From assembly GCA_964492895.1 (NCBI GenBank), contig CAZBLR010000036.1, positions 1-15,440 of the forward strand: a stretch of 15,440 nucleotides of DNA. The letters are read 5' to 3'. This document shows, one piece after another, positions 12,927 through 15,440 of the stretch. The position numbers were made by a program, and so were the translations under genes. Position 1 is the stretch's first letter; each line of letters begins with the position of its first letter. The DNA is from DATLWN01 sp964492895. GTDB taxonomy: Bacteria > Pseudomonadota > Zetaproteobacteria > Mariprofundales > Mariprofundaceae. Under the pieces are notes generated by a model. The model was not told where the DNA came from and did not search any database. It worked only from the letters and a program-made list of their open reading frames with translations.

Positions 12927-14645
12927 ATGTCCTATCTCGTCCTGGCCCGCCGCTGGCGCCCGCAACGCTTCTCCGACCTGGTGGGCCAGGACGTCGTCGT
13001 CCGCACCCTGAAGAATGCGCTGTCCGGCGGCAATCTTGCCCACGCGTACCTGCTGACCGGCATCCGCGGCGTCGGCAAGACGACGATCGCGCGCCTGATG
13101 GCGATGGCCGTGAACTGTGCCAGCCCGGTGGAAGGCGAGCCATGCGGTGCGTGCGAGGCCTGCACGGCCATCCTGCGCGGTGCCAACCTCGACGTGCAGG
13201 AGATGGATGCGGCGAGCCACACCGGCGTGGACGACGTGCGCGAGATCCTCGATGGCGTGCGCTATCCACCGACCAGCCTCAAATACAAGGTCTACATCAT
13301 CGACGAGGCGCACATGCTGTCCAAGAGCGCCTTCAACGCGCTGCTGAAGACACTGGAGGAACCGCCGGCACGCGTGCTGTTCATCCTCGCCACCACCGAG
13401 GTCGACAAGCTGCCGGTGACCGTGCGTTCGCGCTGTCAGCGCTTCGACCTGCGCCGGCTGGCCACGGCCGAGATCGCCGATTACCTGAAGCATGTGCTGA
13501 GCGAGGAGAAGCTCGCCTGCGAGGACGAGGCGGCGATGGAGATCGCGCGCGCCGCCGACGGCAGCGTGCGCGACGCGCTGTCGCTGACCGAGCGCGTGCT
13601 GGCCTATGCGCCGGAGGGCATCGCCGTGGACGACGTGCGCCAGGCCCTGGCCCTGGTCGGGCCCGAACCGGTGCGCCGGATGGCCGAGGCGACGTTCGAG
13701 GCTGATGCGGCGCGCGCCTTGGCCGCGCTGCGCGAGGCGCTGGCGCACGGGCATGCGCCGCGGGCCCTGGCGGTGGCGCTGGGCGAGCTGCTGCACGAGC
13801 TGAGCCTGGTCAGGGTGGATGCGGGCCTGCTCGAATACGAGGCGGGCGAGGAGCACCGCGGCTGGCTGCAGCGGTGGGCGGCGGCACGCGATGCGCTGGA
13901 TCTGGACCTGCGTTACCAGGTGGTGGTGCATGCATTGCGCGATCTGGGCTGGGTCGACGACCGGCGCGGCGTGGAGATGCTGCTGCTGCGCCTGAGCGGG
14001 CTTGATCGCCTGAGCGGCGCTCCGGCGACATCGGTTCCGCAACGCCCGGCGAAGGCCGCGGCATCCCCCGCTCCGGCCCCAACGGCCGCTTCCCCAAAAC
14101 CCGACACCAAGGCAAAGGCCGTCAATAAGCCGGATGCCCCTGCGCATGCGAAGGCTGCGGGTCCACGGACTGTTGCGGCGGACGCAGAGGAAACGGCCGC
14201 TGAGAGCGATCTGCCGCTGGCGCAGCAGGGGTCGCCAGGTTCGAAATACGGCGCCTGGGAGGAGGCGGTGTCGGCCTATGCGGCGCTGAAACCCGGCGTG
14301 GCGGCGATGCTCGATCATGTGATCTGCGCCCAATTCGGCGACAAGATCCGCCTGGGGCTCGATGCCCACCAGCAGCATGCCATCTCGCATGCCGACCGCA
14401 TGGCCTTCTCGGAATGGCTGGGGCGCGAGGTGTTCTGGGAGTCGAAGGATGAGCACGAGGGGCAGACGCTGTCCGAGGTGCGTACGCACCGGGCCGAGGT
14501 GGAGGAGGCCCGGCTCAGGCACCAGGCCGAGAACGATCCGCATGTGCAGACGCTGATGCAGGAGCTGGATGCTGAGCTGTTGCGGGTGCGTCCGGCCGGT
14601 GCCCAGGGCGAGGATTCGGATGCGGCCGAGGCCGAACAAGGGTAA
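12927..14645 (+). CDS. dnaX: DNA polymerase III subunits gamma/tau
   Basis: This is the 572-aa clamp-loader ATPase that loads the beta clamp and, as tau, ties the polymerase cores to the helicase. It has the N-terminal YLVLARRWRPQRFSDLVGQ, Walker A GIRGVGKT (45-52), a zinc module C64, C73, C76 and C79, Walker B YIIDEAH (123-129) and sensor motif SRC (168-170). A helical domain III (to about 365) is followed by an Ala/Pro/Lys-rich linker (about 370-430) and a C-terminal tau region. It is shorter than E. coli tau (643 aa). The E. coli-type slippery A-AAA-AAG is not present, so a separate gamma form by that route is not evident. No clear ribosome site precedes the ATG. ybaB follows after 33 bp. 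Confidence 0.95.
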   Translation: MSYLVLARRWRPQRFSDLVGQDVVVRTLKNALSGGNLAHAYLLTGIRGVGKTTIARLMAMAVNCASPVEGEPCGACEACTAILRGANLDVQEMDAASHTGVDDVREILDGVRYPPTSLKYKVYIIDEAHMLSKSAFNALLKTLEEPPARVLFILATTEVDKLPVTVRSRCQRFDLRRLATAEIADYLKHVLSEEKLACEDEAAMEIARAADGSVRDALSLTERVLAYAPEGIAVDDVRQALALVGPEPVRRMAEATFEADAARALAALREALAHGHAPRALAVALGELLHELSLVRVDAGLLEYEAGEEHRGWLQRWAAARDALDLDLRYQVVVHALRDLGWVDDRRGVEMLLLRLSGLDRLSGAPATSVPQRPAKAAASPAPAPTAASPKPDTKAKAVNKPDAPAHAKAAGPRTVAADAEETAAESDLPLAQQGSPGSKYGAWEEAVSAYAALKPGVAAMLDHVICAQFGDKIRLGLDAHQQHAISHADRMAFSEWLGREVFWESKDEHEGQTLSEVRTHRAEVEEARLRHQAENDPHVQTLMQELDAELLRVRPAGAQGEDSDAAEAEQG

Positions 14646-14678
14646 GATCGACGGGTTCACAAACGGGAGTCGGATATC

Positions 14679-14996
14679 ATGATGAACATGGGAAAGATGA
14701 TGCATCAGGCCAAGAAGATGCAGGAAAAGATGCAGCAGATGCAGCAGGAAATGGCCCAGGCCGAGATCAGCGCCGAGGCCGGTAACGGCATGGTCCGGGT
14801 CGTGGCCACCGGCGACAAGCGCATCCGCCGCATCGAGGTCTCCGCCGAGCTGTGGCAGGAGCAGGACAAGGCCCTGCTCGAGGACATGGTGGCGGCGGCC
14901 GTGAATGCCGCCATGCAGCAGATCGACGACGCGATGGCGGCCAAGCAGAAGGAGATCTTTTCCGGCATGCCGCTGCCCCCGGGCTTCTCACTCTGA
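14679..14996 (+). CDS. ybaB: YbaB/EbfC family nucleoid-associated protein
   Basis: This 105-aa small basic-acidic DNA-binding protein is thought to form a dimer that binds and bends DNA. It shows the family pattern: a Met/Gln-rich N-terminal helix (GKMMHQAKKMQEKMQQMQQE), then GNGMVRVVATGDKRIRRIEV, then DMVAAAVNAAMQQI, and a C-terminal PLPPGFSL. I chose the ATG at 14679 because GGGAG (14665-14669) lies nine bases upstream; starts at 14682 or 14688 are also possible. Its stop overlaps the recR start (TGATG), the usual coupling in the dnaX-ybaB-recR cluster. Confidence 0.94.
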   Translation: MMNMGKMMHQAKKMQEKMQQMQQEMAQAEISAEAGNGMVRVVATGDKRIRRIEVSAELWQEQDKALLEDMVAAAVNAAMQQIDDAMAAKQKEIFSGMPLPPGFSL

Positions 14997-15440
14997 TGCT
15001 GCACCTGCCGGGCATGCCGGCACCGCTGGCGCGCGTGGTCGAGATGCTGGGCGCGTTGCCCGGCATCGGCCCGAAGACGGCCTTGCGCATGGGGCTGAAC
15101 CTGCTGCGCCAGCCGGCCGGGCAGGTGGACCAGCTGGCCACGGCACTGGCGGAGTTGCACCGGCAGATGGGCTTCTGCGAGCGCTGCGGCTGTTTCGCGG
15201 AGCACGGGCATTGCGCCATGTGCGACAGCGAGCGCCGGGCCAACGGCCTCGTCTGCGTCGTCGAGCAGCCGGTGGATGTGCTGATGCTGGAGCGCAGCGG
15301 CGATTTCCATGGCCGCTATCACGTGCTGCAGGGTCGCCTGAGCCCGGTCGACGGCATCGGCCCGGAGCAGCTGCGCCTGCCCGCGCTCGATCGGCGTGTG
15401 GCCGACGGCGAGGTGCAGGAGCTGATCCTGGCCACCAGCG
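14996..15440 (+). CDS. recR: Recombination protein RecR (partial, 3' end outside window)
   Basis: The first 148 residues are present and run off the window; RecR is normally about 200 aa. RecR works with RecO and RecF to load RecA at single-strand gaps. A helix-hairpin-helix motif LPGIGPKTALR (21-31) is followed by a four-Cys zinc finger (C61, C64, C73, C76) and the start of a TOPRIM domain (LVCVVEQPVDVLMLE, then GRYHVLQGRLSPVDGIGP). The ATG at 14996 shares its A with the ybaB stop codon, so translation is coupled. Confidence 0.95.
   Translation, partial: MLHLPGMPAPLARVVEMLGALPGIGPKTALRMGLNLLRQPAGQVDQLATALAELHRQMGFCERCGCFAEHGHCAMCDSERRANGLVCVVEQPVDVLMLERSGDFHGRYHVLQGRLSPVDGIGPEQLRLPALDRRVADGEVQELILATS

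Noticed and set aside
14090..14130. Programmed frameshift in dnaX
   Set aside because: The A-rich words here (CCCCAAAACCC, GGCAAAGG) do not form a slippery heptamer of the known type.
12825..14705. 626-codon open frame antisense to dnaX
   Set aside because: Its translation is rich in Arg, His and Gln and shows no family motif, and it lies exactly opposite a confident dnaX. Long antisense frames are expected in G+C-rich genes.

Overview
The window is gene-dense, G+C-rich bacterial DNA (about two thirds G+C by eye) and reads as an ordinary chromosomal segment of a proteobacterium, most likely a gammaproteobacterium. The basis is the gene content: CbpA with CbpM, a TrxC-type thioredoxin, RhlE, YqhA, a tRNA-Ser(GGA) followed by a short SRP RNA, and the dnaX-ybaB-recR cluster. 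I cannot name the species from sequence alone. I see no insertion sequence, integrase, phage gene or CRISPR array.

Left part (1-4838). A three-gene operon with overlapping starts encodes a DnaJ-like co-chaperone (CbpA), its modulator (CbpM) and a zinc-ribbon thioredoxin (TrxC). It is followed by a UPF0114/YqhA membrane protein with its own likely promoter, and by an Old Yellow Enzyme-family ene-reductase. A RhlE-type DEAD-box helicase runs the other way and converges on the ene-reductase, with a strong hairpin between them.

Middle part (4839-7829). A stable-RNA promoter precedes tRNA-Ser(GGA), and the 4.5S-type SRP RNA follows 36 nt later. Next comes a 589-aa asparagine-synthetase-like amidotransferase that resembles the enzyme making the osmolyte N-acetylglutaminylglutamine amide (NAGGN). 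Its usual partner genes are not beside it. A convergent small SPW-repeat membrane protein follows.

Signalling block (7762-11050, all minus strand). In transcription order this holds a secreted c-type cytochrome with a very strong terminator, a PAS-GGDEF-EAL c-di-GMP enzyme, a CheY-like receiver whose start lies inside the end of the EAL gene, and a PsiE-family membrane protein ending at a second intrinsic terminator. The PAS domain resembles the heme PAS domains of FixL and DosP and keeps a His at the position of the heme ligand. The GGDEF motif is degenerate (GGDDF), while the EAL motifs look complete. A c-di-GMP phosphodiesterase tuned by oxygen or redox and paired with a receiver is the most interesting hypothesis here.

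Right part (11198-15440, plus strand). A NodI/NodJ-type ABC exporter pair is followed by dnaX, ybaB and the start of recR, which is cut by the window edge. An 11-bp-spaced direct repeat lies in the divergent region between the cytochrome and the exporter and looks like an operator for an OmpR-type regulator.

Nearly every base is explained by known families. What is left is mostly regulatory and contextual: the possible heme sensor, the amber codon just before its start, the orphan NAGGN amidotransferase, and several operator-like repeats.
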